Part shown: in pieces, positions 43,285 to 53,942 of the stretch
Numbering within the stretch: position 1 is the stretch's first letter
How the letters are laid out: each line of letters begins with the position of its first letter
From: Dietzia sp. NCCP-2495
Lineage (GTDB): Bacteria > Actinomycetota > Actinomycetes > Mycobacteriales > Mycobacteriaceae
Direction of reading: 5' to 3'
DNA length: 64,000 bases
Assembly: GCF_026011735.1 (NCBI RefSeq)
Contig: NZ_BRVN01000006.1
Span: 1-64,000, forward strand
Made by a program: the position numbers and the translations under genes
Notes under the pieces: generated by a model
Databases searched by the model: none
The model's input: only the letters and a program-made list of their open reading frames with translations
What the model was told of the DNA's origin: nothing

Positions 43285-43298
43285 ACCAAGCACTTGCT
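43285..43298. promoter_or_regulatory. KstR2 operator (enoyl-CoA hydratase-fadE31-32-33 operon)
   Basis: ACCAAGCACTTGCT matches AnCAAGnnCTTGnT fully and lies 21 bp upstream of the enoyl-CoA hydratase, before its AAGGAG ribosome site. Confidence 0.9.
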
Positions 43299-43319
43299 AG
43301 GTAAGGAGAGTCCCAGCTC

Positions 43320-44291
43320 ATGACCGATGCACAGCATCCTCCGGCGGAGATCCCGCCCGTCCTCGGGATTGACGACCTCGGCGCGGACACGCAGCCCGTG
43401 GCGTACGAGGTCTCCGACGGCACCGCGTACGTCACCCTCAACCGGCCGGACTTCCGCAACGCGCAGAACTCGGTCATGACGTACTCGCTGGACAACGCGT
43501 TCATCAAGGCCGTCGAGGACGACGCCGTGAAGGTGATCGTCCTGCGCGCCAACGGCAAGCACTTCTCTGCCGGGCACGACATCGGCACCACCGAGCGCGA
43601 TCATCACGTCGAGTACACGAACCGCGCCTCGATCTGGTGGGACCACACCACCCGCGGCGGCGGCGACCGGCGGATGGCGCGCGAGACCGAGGTCTACGTG
43701 CAGATGTGCCGCCGCTGGCGCGAGATCCCCAAGCCGATGATCGCCCAGGTGCACGGCGCCTGCATCGCCGGCGGACTCATGCTGGCCTGGATCTGCGACT
43801 TCATCGTGGCCTCCGACGACGCGTTCTTCTCCGATCCCGTGGTGAAGATGGGAATCCCGGGCGTCGAGTACTTCGCCCACGCCTTCGTGCTGGGCCCGCG
43901 CCGCGCCAAGGAGATCCTTTACACCGGTAGACGGTTCGGGGCTGCCGAGGCGCAGGAGTGGGGCATGCTCAACCACGTCGTGCCCCGGGACGAGCTCCAG
44001 GCCAAGGTCGACGAGATCGCCGGCGAGATCAAGGCCATGCCGGCGTTCGGGCTCACGCTGGCCAAGAAGGTCATCAACTCGAACGAGGACCAGATGGGGC
44101 TGCAGACCTCCCTGGACACCGCGTTCGGCTGGCACATGTTCGCGCACTCGGCCAACGCCGAGCCGGACGACACCGATTCCTTCTCCGCCTCCCTCGGAGG
44201 AATGGACGCCCGCTCGATGCGCGACACCGCGAACAAGGGCGCCACCGGCACCTCCGACACCGGCACCACCGACACGACCAAGGAGCGCTGA
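43320..44291 (+). CDS. Enoyl-CoA hydratase/isomerase-family protein (KstR2 regulon)
   Basis: A 323-residue crotonase-superfamily enzyme. The oxyanion-hole and active-site segments are GKHFSAGHDIG (about 80-90) and VHGACIAGGLMLAWICDFIVAS (about 144-165). It is longer than typical crotonases because of an insertion (about 92-125) and an acidic Thr/Ser tail. A perfect KstR2 box and a good ribosome site precede it, and it begins an operon with fadE31-32-33. It probably hydrates the unsaturated CoA made by the FadE enzymes encoded behind it; exact substrate is inferred. Confidence 0.87.
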   Translation: MTDAQHPPAEIPPVLGIDDLGADTQPVAYEVSDGTAYVTLNRPDFRNAQNSVMTYSLDNAFIKAVEDDAVKVIVLRANGKHFSAGHDIGTTERDHHVEYTNRASIWWDHTTRGGGDRRMARETEVYVQMCRRWREIPKPMIAQVHGACIAGGLMLAWICDFIVASDDAFFSDPVVKMGIPGVEYFAHAFVLGPRRAKEILYTGRRFGAAEAQEWGMLNHVVPRDELQAKVDEIAGEIKAMPAFGLTLAKKVINSNEDQMGLQTSLDTAFGWHMFAHSANAEPDDTDSFSASLGGMDARSMRDTANKGATGTSDTGTTDTTKER

Positions 44292-44294
44292 GGC

Positions 44295-45464
44295 GTGGAC
44301 CTGCACCTGGACGCCGCGACCGAGGAGTTCCGCCTCGAGGTCCGCACCTGGCTGGCCGAGAACGTGCCCGCCGAGCCGCTCCCCCACATGGACACCGCCG
44401 AGGGCTTCGAGGCCCACCGCGCGTGGGAGGCGAAGATGGCCGACGCGCGCATGTCGGTCGTGTCGTGGCCCGAGGAGTTCGGCGGCCGCGACTGCGGGCT
44501 CGTCAACTGGGTGGTGTTCGAGGAGGAGTACTTCCGCGCCGGCGCGCCGCTGCGCGTGAGCCAGAACGGCATCTTCCTCCTTGCCCCGACCCTGTTCGAC
44601 CACGCCTCCCCCGAGCAGCTCGAGCGGATCATGCCGCGCATGGCCCGCGCCGACGACATCTGGGCGCAGGCCTGGTCCGAGCCCGAAGCCGGTTCCGACC
44701 TGGCATCGCTGCGCTCCACCGCCACGCGCGTCGACGGCGGCTGGGTGCTCAACGGCCAGAAGGTGTGGTCGACCCGCGCCTCGTTCGCCGACAAGGGCTT
44801 CGGCCTGTTCCGCACGGACCCGGACGAGCCGCGCCACAAGGGCCTGACGTACTTCATGTTCGACCTGCGCGCCGAGGGCGTCACCGTGCGCCCGATCGAC
44901 CAGCTCGACGGCCTGCCGGGCTTCGCGGAACTGTTCCTCGAGGACGTCTTTGTCCCCGACGACCCGGCGAACCCGGGCGAGTCCGGCGTGATCGGTGAGG
45001 TCAACCAGGGCTGGAAGGTGGCCATGTCCACCGCCAACAACGAGCGCGGCCTTTCGCTGCGCTCGCCCGGGCGGTTCCTGGCCACGACCGACCGGCTGCT
45101 CCAGCTGTGGGACGGTACCTCCGACGAACTGGACGAGCGCACCCGCGGCGGCCTGGCGGACGAGGTGGTCGACGCCTGGATCGGCTCGCGCGCCTACGAG
45201 CTGAGCACCTGGAACACGGTCACCAAGCTCACCGGCGGCGCCAATCTGGGCTTCGAGTCCTCGATCAACAAGGTCTTCTGGTCGAAGTGGGACATCGCGA
45301 CGCACGAGACCGCGCTCGACATCCTGGGCACGGCGGGCGAGCTCGCCGGCGAGCAGTGGATGGACGGCTACCTGTTCGCCCTCGCGGGCCCCATCTACGC
45401 GGGGACGAACGAGGTCCAGAAGAACATCATCGCCGAGCGCCTCCTCGGCCTTCCGCGCGGATAA
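44295..45464 (+). CDS. fadE31: Acyl-CoA dehydrogenase FadE31
   Basis: A 389-residue acyl-CoA dehydrogenase with a GTG start, in the position and size class of Rv3562 (FadE31). It contains AQAWSEPEAGSDLASL (about 124-139), WVLNGQKVWST and the C-terminal YAGTNEVQKNIIAERLLGLPRG. It lacks a clear glutamate at the usual catalytic place by eye, as is common for one partner of heteromeric steroid FadE pairs. It is 3 bp after the hydratase gene and 12 bp before fadE32. Confidence 0.88.
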   Translation: MDLHLDAATEEFRLEVRTWLAENVPAEPLPHMDTAEGFEAHRAWEAKMADARMSVVSWPEEFGGRDCGLVNWVVFEEEYFRAGAPLRVSQNGIFLLAPTLFDHASPEQLERIMPRMARADDIWAQAWSEPEAGSDLASLRSTATRVDGGWVLNGQKVWSTRASFADKGFGLFRTDPDEPRHKGLTYFMFDLRAEGVTVRPIDQLDGLPGFAELFLEDVFVPDDPANPGESGVIGEVNQGWKVAMSTANNERGLSLRSPGRFLATTDRLLQLWDGTSDELDERTRGGLADEVVDAWIGSRAYELSTWNTVTKLTGGANLGFESSINKVFWSKWDIATHETALDILGTAGELAGEQWMDGYLFALAGPIYAGTNEVQKNIIAERLLGLPRG

Positions 45465-45476
45465 CAAGGGACAGAC

Positions 45477-46484
45477 ATGGATTTCGCTATCGATCCCGAC
45501 ATCACCGACTTCGCCGCGAGCATCGACTCGCTGCTGGGCAAGTCCGACATGCCGTCGGTCATCCGTTCCTGGGCCGCCGGGGACACCGCGCCGGGTACGG
45601 CGCTGTGGGGCCACGTCGCCGAGACCGGTGCCGCCGCGCTGCTCGTCGACGAGGAGTCCGGCGGCGCTGGCGCTACGTCCGTAGAGGCCGTCGTGGCGCT
45701 CGAGGTGTTGGGTCGCCACGCCGTGCCCGGGCCGGTCGTGGAGTCGGTCATGGTCGCTCCGCGTATCGCCACCGCGCTGGGCGGGGCCCCGGACGCGGGC
45801 GACGTCGCCGGGGAGATCGCCGCCGGCGCGCTCGCCTCCGTGGCCGCGCCGCGTGTGTCACCGCTGGCCCCCGACGCCGACGTCGCACGGTTCGTGTGGG
45901 TGGTCGACGACGACGAGGTGTTCACCGGCACAGCCGGCGGGTTCCGTCGCTCGGTCGACCGTGCCCGCACCGTCACCACCCCGACCCGCGGAGACCGGGT
46001 GGCCGCCCACAGCACGGTCGACCTGGTCAACCACGGCGCGCTCGGCACCGCCGCCCAGCTCCTCGGACTGGGCACCGCGATGCTGGACATGAGCGTCGAG
46101 TACGCGAAGCAGCGCAAGCAGTACGGCAAGCTCATCGGCGAGTACCAGGGTCTCAAGCACCAACTCGCCGACGTGGCGATCGCGCTCGAGATGGCGCGGC
46201 CGCTGCTGTGGGCGGGCGCCCTGGCGATCGCCGAGAACCCGGGCGATCCCGACGCCGCCGTCCGCGACGTCTCGGCCGCCCGCGTCGCCGTGGCGGACGC
46301 CGCCTACCTCTCGGCCCGCACGGCACTGCAGGTGCACGGCGCGATCGGCTACACCCTGGAGCACGACCTGGGCTTGTGGCTGACCAAGACCCGCGCCCTG
46401 CAGACCGCGTGGGGTACGCAGAGCTTTCACCGCGGCCGGGTCTTCGAGGCCATCACCTCAGGTGCCACGGAGGCCGCGCGATGA
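45477..46484 (+). CDS. fadE32: Acyl-CoA dehydrogenase subunit FadE32
   Basis: A 335-residue short acyl-CoA dehydrogenase-like subunit matching Rv3563. The C-terminal half (about 180-330) contains EYAKQRKQYGKLIGEYQGLKHQ split around 204-225 and VHGAIGYTLEHDLGLW (about 285-300). Steroid FadE proteins of this type form alpha2beta2 heterotetramers with an adjacently encoded partner; FadE32/FadE33 form such a pair in M. tuberculosis. It overlaps fadE33 in an ATGA junction. Confidence 0.89.
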   Translation: MDFAIDPDITDFAASIDSLLGKSDMPSVIRSWAAGDTAPGTALWGHVAETGAAALLVDEESGGAGATSVEAVVALEVLGRHAVPGPVVESVMVAPRIATALGGAPDAGDVAGEIAAGALASVAAPRVSPLAPDADVARFVWVVDDDEVFTGTAGGFRRSVDRARTVTTPTRGDRVAAHSTVDLVNHGALGTAAQLLGLGTAMLDMSVEYAKQRKQYGKLIGEYQGLKHQLADVAIALEMARPLLWAGALAIAENPGDPDAAVRDVSAARVAVADAAYLSARTALQVHGAIGYTLEHDLGLWLTKTRALQTAWGTQSFHRGRVFEAITSGATEAAR

Positions 46485-47665
46485 CCTCCGCCCCGGTTGC
46501 CACCCCCGGCGTCGACACCGACGAGCAGGCCGCCCTGCGCCAGTCGGTCGCCGCACTGCTGGAGAAGAAATCCGACTCGGCGGCCGTGCGCGCCGCGATG
46601 ACCTCCGCCGACGGGTTCGACACCGCACTCTGGTCGACGCTCGTGGAGCAGATCGGCGCGGCCGCGTTGTCGATCCCCGAGGAGTACGACGGCGCCGGCG
46701 CCACCTGGGTCGAGACCCATCTGGTGTGCGAGGAGCTCGGCCGGCGGCTCACCCCGTCTCCGGTGCTCGGCTCGGCCGTGCTCGCCGCCCAAGCAGTCCT
46801 CGCCTCCGGCGACGCCGAGGCCGCGGCACGCCTGCTGCCCGGCATCGCTGCCGGCGAGCAGGTGGCGCTCTGCTGGGCGGGCCCCGACGGGTGGTCGACA
46901 CCGGGAGTCAGCGCTGATTCCTCCGCCGGTGCTGACTCCCCCACTGCCGACATCGCGACCCTCACGGGAACGGCCCACCACGTCCTCGGCGCCGACACCG
47001 CGTCCACCCTGCTGGTGGTGGCCGTTACCGGCGAGACCGTGGGACTGTTCGAGCTCCCGGCCGATGCGGACGGCGTCGTCGTCACCCGCGTGCCCGTCAT
47101 GGACCCCACCCGCACCCTCGCGCGCGTGGAGTTCTCCGGCGCCACCGCCACCGCGATCGGAACCCGGGACAGTTTCCTGTCCCGGGTGCGCGCCGCGGGC
47201 TGGGCGGCGATCTCGGCCGAGCAGATCGGCGCCGCCCGCGCGATCCTCGACGCGACCGTCCAGTACACGCAGGAGCGCAAGCAGTTCGGTCGCGTGATCG
47301 GCTCGTTCCAGGCGCTCAAGCACCGCATGGCCGACATGTACGTCAAGGTCGAGACCGCCCGCTCGCTCTCCTACTCCGCGGCCGCGCTGGTCGCCGAGGC
47401 CCGCGCCGTCGAGTCCGAGCAGGGCCCCGGCCCGGCCTCCGACGCCGCGGCCTACGCCGCCGAGATCGAGGCCGCGTCGGCCAAGGTCTACTGCTCAGAG
47501 GCGCTGCAGTGGATCACCGGCGAGGCGATCCAGCTCCACGGCGGAGTGGGCATCACCTGGGAGTACGACGCGCATCTGTACTTCAAACGCGCCCACGGCA
47601 CCGCGCAGCTGCTCGGCCAGCCGCACGAGCTGCTCTCGGCGCTGGAGACCGCCGCCGGACTGTAA
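46481..47665 (+). CDS. fadE33: Acyl-CoA dehydrogenase subunit FadE33
   Basis: A 394-residue acyl-CoA dehydrogenase subunit, partner of FadE32 (Rv3564-like). Conserved C-terminal motifs are TVQYTQERKQFGRVIGSFQ (about 262-280) and the LHGGVGITWEYDAHLYFKRA segment (about 351-370). It is longer than the mycobacterial protein because of Ala/Ser-rich insertions near 140-160 and 300-330. Start 46481 is set by the overlap with fadE32; the longer frame to 45107 runs through neighbours. It ends the KstR2-controlled operon. Confidence 0.88.
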   Translation: MTSAPVATPGVDTDEQAALRQSVAALLEKKSDSAAVRAAMTSADGFDTALWSTLVEQIGAAALSIPEEYDGAGATWVETHLVCEELGRRLTPSPVLGSAVLAAQAVLASGDAEAAARLLPGIAAGEQVALCWAGPDGWSTPGVSADSSAGADSPTADIATLTGTAHHVLGADTASTLLVVAVTGETVGLFELPADADGVVVTRVPVMDPTRTLARVEFSGATATAIGTRDSFLSRVRAAGWAAISAEQIGAARAILDATVQYTQERKQFGRVIGSFQALKHRMADMYVKVETARSLSYSAAALVAEARAVESEQGPGPASDAAAYAAEIEAASAKVYCSEALQWITGEAIQLHGGVGITWEYDAHLYFKRAHGTAQLLGQPHELLSALETAAGL

Positions 47666-47704
47666 CGGGGCGGCGGCAGGGGCACCGGGTGGTCCCGCGG
47701 CCAC

Positions 47705-47710
47705 TAGAGT
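47705..47710 (+). promoter_or_regulatory. -10 element implying a leaderless mRNA
   Basis: TAGAGT lies 8 nt before the ATG at 47719, without a ribosome site. Confidence 0.5.
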
Positions 47711-47718
47711 AGGGCGCC

Positions 47719-48540
47719 ATGAGCCCCTTCCCCGAACACGGACGGACCAACGACCAACGATCGGCCGAGGACCTCGCCGCCCAGGCGGGTCGGATGCTCA
47801 CCAACCTCCGGGTCTCGAAGATGGACCCCGAGGAGCTGGGCCCGCTCGCCGAGGCCGAGGCCCGGGCCGTCATGCTGGACCGTCTGGCCGTGGCCCGGCC
47901 CGGTGACGTGGTGTTCGGCGAATGGTGCCCGGACGACCGGGCGCGGCTCGATGCCGACCGAGTCTGGTTCCTTGACCCGCTCGACGGGGTCAGGTCGTAC
48001 GTCACCGAGGGACGCCCGGACTGGGCCACGCAGGTGGCGCTCTGGGAGAAGGGGCCCGACGGTGTCAGCGGCATCACCGCCTGCGCGATCGCCATGCCCG
48101 CCTACGGCCGGGTGCTCACGGGCCGCGGCGCCACCACCTATCAGCCGATCTCGATCATTCGCGGGCCCCGCCCCGGCCCCCTGGTGCCGCCGCGGGAGGA
48201 CGACCGCCTGCGCATCGCCGTCTCCGAGGCCGGGCCCCCGGAGTTCGCCGAGGAACTGGCGCAGCAGCTGGGCGCCTCGCTGGTGCATCTGGGCTCGGGC
48301 GGTGGCAAGACGGCGACCGTGCTCGAGGACGAGTGCGACGTCTACATCCACACCAGCGGCCACCACCAGTGGGACTCCGCCGCCACCGTCGGCGTGGTCC
48401 AGCAGCGCGGTCTCCACGCCAGCGCCCTGGACGGCTCCGAGCTGCGCTACAACACCGAGGCGATCGAGTTCCCCGACCTGCTCGTGTGCAAGCCCGGGCT
48501 GGCCGACACGATCATCAGCGCCGTGGCGCAGTACCTCTAG
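47719..48540 (+). CDS. CysQ-like PAP phosphatase / inositol monophosphatase family
   Basis: A 273-residue member of the lithium-sensitive phosphatase superfamily. Metal-binding motifs are FGEW (Glu68), WFLDPLDG (83-90) and HHQWDSAATVGV (about 214-225). The overall length and DPLDG motif fit CysQ-type 3'(2'),5'-bisphosphate nucleotidases, which break down the PAP left by PAPS-dependent sulfotransferases. It is convergent with a sulfotransferase gene 14 bp away, which supports that reading. An inositol-phosphatase activity cannot be excluded. Confidence 0.82.
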   Translation: MSPFPEHGRTNDQRSAEDLAAQAGRMLTNLRVSKMDPEELGPLAEAEARAVMLDRLAVARPGDVVFGEWCPDDRARLDADRVWFLDPLDGVRSYVTEGRPDWATQVALWEKGPDGVSGITACAIAMPAYGRVLTGRGATTYQPISIIRGPRPGPLVPPREDDRLRIAVSEAGPPEFAEELAQQLGASLVHLGSGGGKTATVLEDECDVYIHTSGHHQWDSAATVGVVQQRGLHASALDGSELRYNTEAIEFPDLLVCKPGLADTIISAVAQYL

Positions 48541-48554
48541 CCGGCGCGCGCCGG

Positions 48555-49739
48555 TCAGGTGTCCAGGCCGCGGTAGCCGGCGAACCGCTCGGCGATCTGC
48601 CCCTCGCTCAGGCCGTAGTCGGCGAGCGTGTACCGGTGGGCTGGCGCGCGGTCGCCGGACAGGCTGCGTGCGTTCTCGGCCTCCACGGCCGCGCGCACCT
48701 CGTCGGTCAACGCCTCACCGGCTGCCGCGTAGACCCGCTCCACCACGCCGGCGGGATCGCCCACCAACTCACGGTGCTCCACGTCGACGAACGTCGCCCT
48801 CGACGCCGGGTCCGCTTCGTGCCGGGTCCGAACGGCATCGAAGGTCTCGACACCCCGCGCCCACATCTCCAGCTGGGACTCGCCGATGTACTCGGGTGTG
48901 AAGCGCGTCGACCAGTCTGCAGCGGTGCGGTGCGCGAGCGAGCACATCGAGGCCATCGACTTCCGCGGATCCCGATGCGTCTGCACCACCACGGCGTCCG
49001 GATACACCTCGAGCAGCGCGTCGAGCGTGAACAGGTGGCTGGGGTTCTTGAGCACCCAGCGCCGCTCGGGATCGTTGGCGCCGATGAGCTGCAGGTTGCG
49101 CTTGTGCCGCTCGTACGCCGGAACCCAGTCGGCGCCCTGGAGCCAGCTCGAATAGCCGTCGAGCCGGGCGAGGCACTCGTACGACGCCGACGTCACCGAC
49201 TGACGGAGCAGCTGCCAGCACTCCTCGAGATCGTCGGCCGAGATGTAGTGCACGCCCCCGTAGTCGGGGTTCTCGGACATGAAGCCGGCGTACAGATCGC
49301 GCAGGCCCACGTACGCGGGGTCGTCCTCCCACGTCTCGCGCGGTGGCCGCGGCTGCGGGACCTCCGTCAGCCACAGTTCGAGCCCCTGGTTGGCGGGGTC
49401 GGCACCGAGGAGCCGGTGCAGCGCCGTGGTGCCGGTGCGGGGCAGCCCGGTGACGACGACGGGCCGCTCGAGCTCCACGCCCGTCTGCTCCGGCGCGGCC
49501 GCGAACCCGGCGTTCGCCATGAGCCTGGCGGTCAGTGCGCTCTTGAGGACCGAGCGCCAGTACTTGCTGCCCGCAGGGGTCAGGCCGGCGTCGGTGTGCA
49601 GGGACTCGAGCAGGACACCCAGAGCCTCGCGGTGGGCGTCGGCGCCCTCCCCGAAATCCTCCAATCCGACGGCGCGCGAGGCGCTGGCGTGTAGGTCCTC
49701 GACGGTCCCCACATGGACCCGGTCGGCGTCGTCACTCAT
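48555..49739 (-). CDS. Sulfotransferase-family protein, Rv3529c-like
   Basis: A 394-residue sulfotransferase with the 5'-phosphosulfate-binding loop TGLPRTGTTALHRLL at about 97-111 and a 3'-phosphate motif with HRDPRKSMASM (about 257-267). It resembles Rv3529c, which lies in the M. tuberculosis KstR regulon. It would transfer sulfate from PAPS to a hydroxyl; whether the acceptor is a steroid, lipid or other molecule is unknown. It ends the operon that starts with hsaA and is 12 bp from the DUF1214 gene. Ribosome site GGAGG is present. Confidence 0.82.
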   Translation of the reverse strand: MSDDADRVHVGTVEDLHASASRAVGLEDFGEGADAHREALGVLLESLHTDAGLTPAGSKYWRSVLKSALTARLMANAGFAAAPEQTGVELERPVVVTGLPRTGTTALHRLLGADPANQGLELWLTEVPQPRPPRETWEDDPAYVGLRDLYAGFMSENPDYGGVHYISADDLEECWQLLRQSVTSASYECLARLDGYSSWLQGADWVPAYERHKRNLQLIGANDPERRWVLKNPSHLFTLDALLEVYPDAVVVQTHRDPRKSMASMCSLAHRTAADWSTRFTPEYIGESQLEMWARGVETFDAVRTRHEADPASRATFVDVEHRELVGDPAGVVERVYAAAGEALTDEVRAAVEAENARSLSGDRAPAHRYTLADYGLSEGQIAERFAGYRGLDT

Positions 49740-49751
49740 GACAGGCCCCTC

Positions 49752-50939
49752 CTACGACAGTCCGCGGCGTGCGAACGCCTGTTGCCGCGCGGCGATCCGC
49801 TCGCGCCACTGCTCGGGGCTCACCCGCTGATCGGCGTACCCGGGAACTTCGTCGGCCAGCGAATCGAAGGGCACGACCTTCAGAGTCGGGCCCTGTTCCG
49901 GGGTGATGGGGCCATCGACCCGCTGCCACCGGAACTGCATGATCCCCTCGCGGTGGCCGAGCAGCTCGAGCCAGTTGGCCAGGCCCGGATCCTGCTCGGA
50001 GAGCACCAGGTGGATCATGCCGTCAGAGTCCACGTGCGCCTGGTCGACGGTGAGGCTGGTCTGGTGGTGCACGTAGTCAAGCGAGGCGTACCACATGCTG
50101 CCCAGCTGGAAGCCCTGGTAGGGCACCCCGGCGACGGGCACCGAGATCACCATGGCCTCATCCGGGGAGAGCTCGAAGATCCCCGCCGACGAGTACTGCG
50201 TGGTGAGACCGCCGGGCGTGCTGCGGGGCGTGTAGAGCGTGTTCCGCTCCTGGTCACCGAAGAACCAGCCCGGGAACGCCAGCCAGGTCCGCAGCCGACC
50301 GATCAGCGCCTCCGCCAGCTTGGCGTAGAACTTCTCCTGGCCGGCGACGGTGGCGGGTCCGGGTGCGGTGCCAGCGGCATCGACACGACGAAGCGTGGCC
50401 GAGCCGGCCTCCTCCACCGCCCAGTCCGAGAACACCTCGCGGACCGCGATCATCGACGAACCGGGGTGGAGCACCACGTAGCCGGGGTCGCCCTCGTCGT
50501 CGTCGTTTCTCGCCGGCCCCATCCGGAAGGAGTACCGGCCGTCGGCATCGATCTCCAGGGCGCGGTCGTCGAATGCCGCGTGCGACGCTGCGCGCTCGTC
50601 CGCCGAGTAGTTTCCCGCCATGACCTGGAACGACAGGTCCGCCGTGGTACCGCGCCGGCCCTCGACGACGTACTCGGCGTCGTCGGTGAGGTTGGCGTAG
50701 AAGTACAGCGTGTCCGGGTTGTCCAGGCCCATCTTGGTGTAGGGGCCCGTCGCCTCGAACAGCTGCGGGTGCGTGCGGCCCCGGTGCTGACCTCCCTCGA
50801 TCACCCCACGGAGGGTGCCGAGCAGGTAGTCGAGCCCCTCGGCCACGTCGGCCTCGGTACGCACGTGGGGCGCGGAGCGGATGGTCTCCTCCGCCTCGGC
50901 CAGTGCGGCGGCCAGGGGCCCCGTCGCGTTTCCGGTCAT
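49752..50939 (-). CDS. DUF1214-domain protein, Rv3531c-like
   Basis: A 395-residue protein with a DUF1214-type C-terminal region (WYASLDYVHHQTSLTVDQA and MIHLVLSEQDPG at about 265-305) matching Rv3531c, another KstR-regulon gene. Function is not established. It has no signal peptide. It is placed 10 bp after hsaB and 12 bp before the sulfotransferase, so it is expressed with ring-A degradation genes. Confidence 0.82.
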   Translation of the reverse strand: MTGNATGPLAAALAEAEETIRSAPHVRTEADVAEGLDYLLGTLRGVIEGGQHRGRTHPQLFEATGPYTKMGLDNPDTLYFYANLTDDAEYVVEGRRGTTADLSFQVMAGNYSADERAASHAAFDDRALEIDADGRYSFRMGPARNDDDEGDPGYVVLHPGSSMIAVREVFSDWAVEEAGSATLRRVDAAGTAPGPATVAGQEKFYAKLAEALIGRLRTWLAFPGWFFGDQERNTLYTPRSTPGGLTTQYSSAGIFELSPDEAMVISVPVAGVPYQGFQLGSMWYASLDYVHHQTSLTVDQAHVDSDGMIHLVLSEQDPGLANWLELLGHREGIMQFRWQRVDGPITPEQGPTLKVVPFDSLADEVPGYADQRVSPEQWRERIAARQQAFARRGLS

Positions 50940-50949
50940 GACGTCTACC

Positions 50950-51534
50950 TCACAGCCAGGTGTAGGAGTCGGCAGAGGTGATGAAGTTGGCCAACTCCTC
51001 CTGCTCGGGTGTGGGATCCACGACGTCCTCCTCGATGCTGAGGTACGCGCCGCGGTAGAACAGCAGCGGCCGGATGTCGCGCTTGGTGGGGCCGAGATCG
51101 TGGACGCGACCGAGGACGATCCAGTGGTCGCCGCCGTCGAGGACCTGGTCGATCTCGCAGTCGAGCCACGCCATGACGCCCTTGATCACCGGCGAACCGA
51201 GTGGACTCGGCTCCCAGTCGATCTCGGCGAACTTGTCGTCACCACGACGGCCGAAGGTGGAGGAGACGTCCTCCTGCTCCTCGGAGAGGATGTTGACCGC
51301 GAACCGGCCGGCCTTCTCGATGCCCTTCCATGACCCTGAGGTCTTCATGGGGCAGAACAGGACGAGCGGCGGCTCCAACGACAGCGCGGAGAACGACTGG
51401 CAGGCGAAGCCCACCGGGGCGCCCTCGTCCACCGCCGTGATTACGGTGATGCCGGTGCAGAACTGGCCGAGTGCGTCGCGCAGCTCCCGACTCGAGAAAT
51501 TCTGGCCCTCGGGGCGGTCTTCGGTGCTGCTCAT
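50950..51534 (-). CDS. hsaB: HsaB, flavin reductase component of 3-HSA hydroxylase
   Basis: A 194-residue flavin reductase matching Rv3567c. It supplies reduced FMN to HsaA. The flavin-reductase signature is GQFCTGITVITA (about 23-34), GFACQSFSALSLEPPLVLFC (about 42-61) and GRFAVNILSEEQ (about 76-87). GGGAGGACC lies upstream of the ATG. It follows hsaC after 111 bp that contain an inverted repeat. Confidence 0.92.
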   Translation of the reverse strand: MSSTEDRPEGQNFSSRELRDALGQFCTGITVITAVDEGAPVGFACQSFSALSLEPPLVLFCPMKTSGSWKGIEKAGRFAVNILSEEQEDVSSTFGRRGDDKFAEIDWEPSPLGSPVIKGVMAWLDCEIDQVLDGGDHWIVLGRVHDLGPTKRDIRPLLFYRGAYLSIEEDVVDPTPEQEELANFITSADSYTWL

Positions 51535-51590
51535 CGGGTCGGTCCTCCCATAGACGTGGTTCGGGGCGAGCGGGCGGCGCGGCTACGGCC

Positions 51591-51634
51591 GGGCCCACAC
51601 CCGCGCCGCCGTCGGGCGATACGGATGTGGGCCC
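51591..51634. repeat. Inverted repeat between hsaC and hsaB
   Basis: GGGCCCACA (51591-51599) pairs with TGTGGGCCC (51626-51634), with G+C-rich partly self-complementary sequence between. It could moderate read-through from hsaC to hsaB or protect the upstream mRNA from decay. Confidence 0.5.
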
Positions 51635-51645
51635 AGCCTAGGCGT

Positions 51646-53756
<2,111 letters not shown>

Positions 53757-53796
53757 CTGTACCTTCCTGGCATTGGTGTGGATGCTGGGTCTAGAC

Positions 53797-53810
53797 TAGA
53801 ACACGTTCCA
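53797..53810. promoter_or_regulatory. KstR operator 1 (hsaA / kshA)
   Basis: TAGAACACGTTCCA matches TnnAACnnGTTnnA fully. It lies 41 bp upstream of hsaA in the divergent hsaA-kshA region. Confidence 0.9.
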
Positions 53811-53900
53811 GTTTCGCACCAGCCATGCGTTGGTGAGCGCCAGGCTATGACACCCCGTGCCAGCATCAACGCACTTTGGTTGTCGCCTGCGAGGCAATTC

Positions 53901-53914
53901 TATAACCTGTTCTC
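53901..53914. promoter_or_regulatory. KstR operator 2 (kshA side)
   Basis: TATAACCTGTTCTC agrees with the KstR motif except the last base. It lies 28 bp upstream of kshA, and TATAAC could serve as the kshA -10 element. Confidence 0.75.
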
Positions 53915-53942
53915 ATCAGACCTGCCCCTCAGGAGGAAGATC

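Noticed and set aside
42390-45719. A 1109-codon open frame on the minus strand
   Set aside because: It runs antisense to the SDR, enoyl-CoA hydratase and fadE31 genes. Long antisense frames are expected where third positions are G or C, and its translation shows no recognisable domain.
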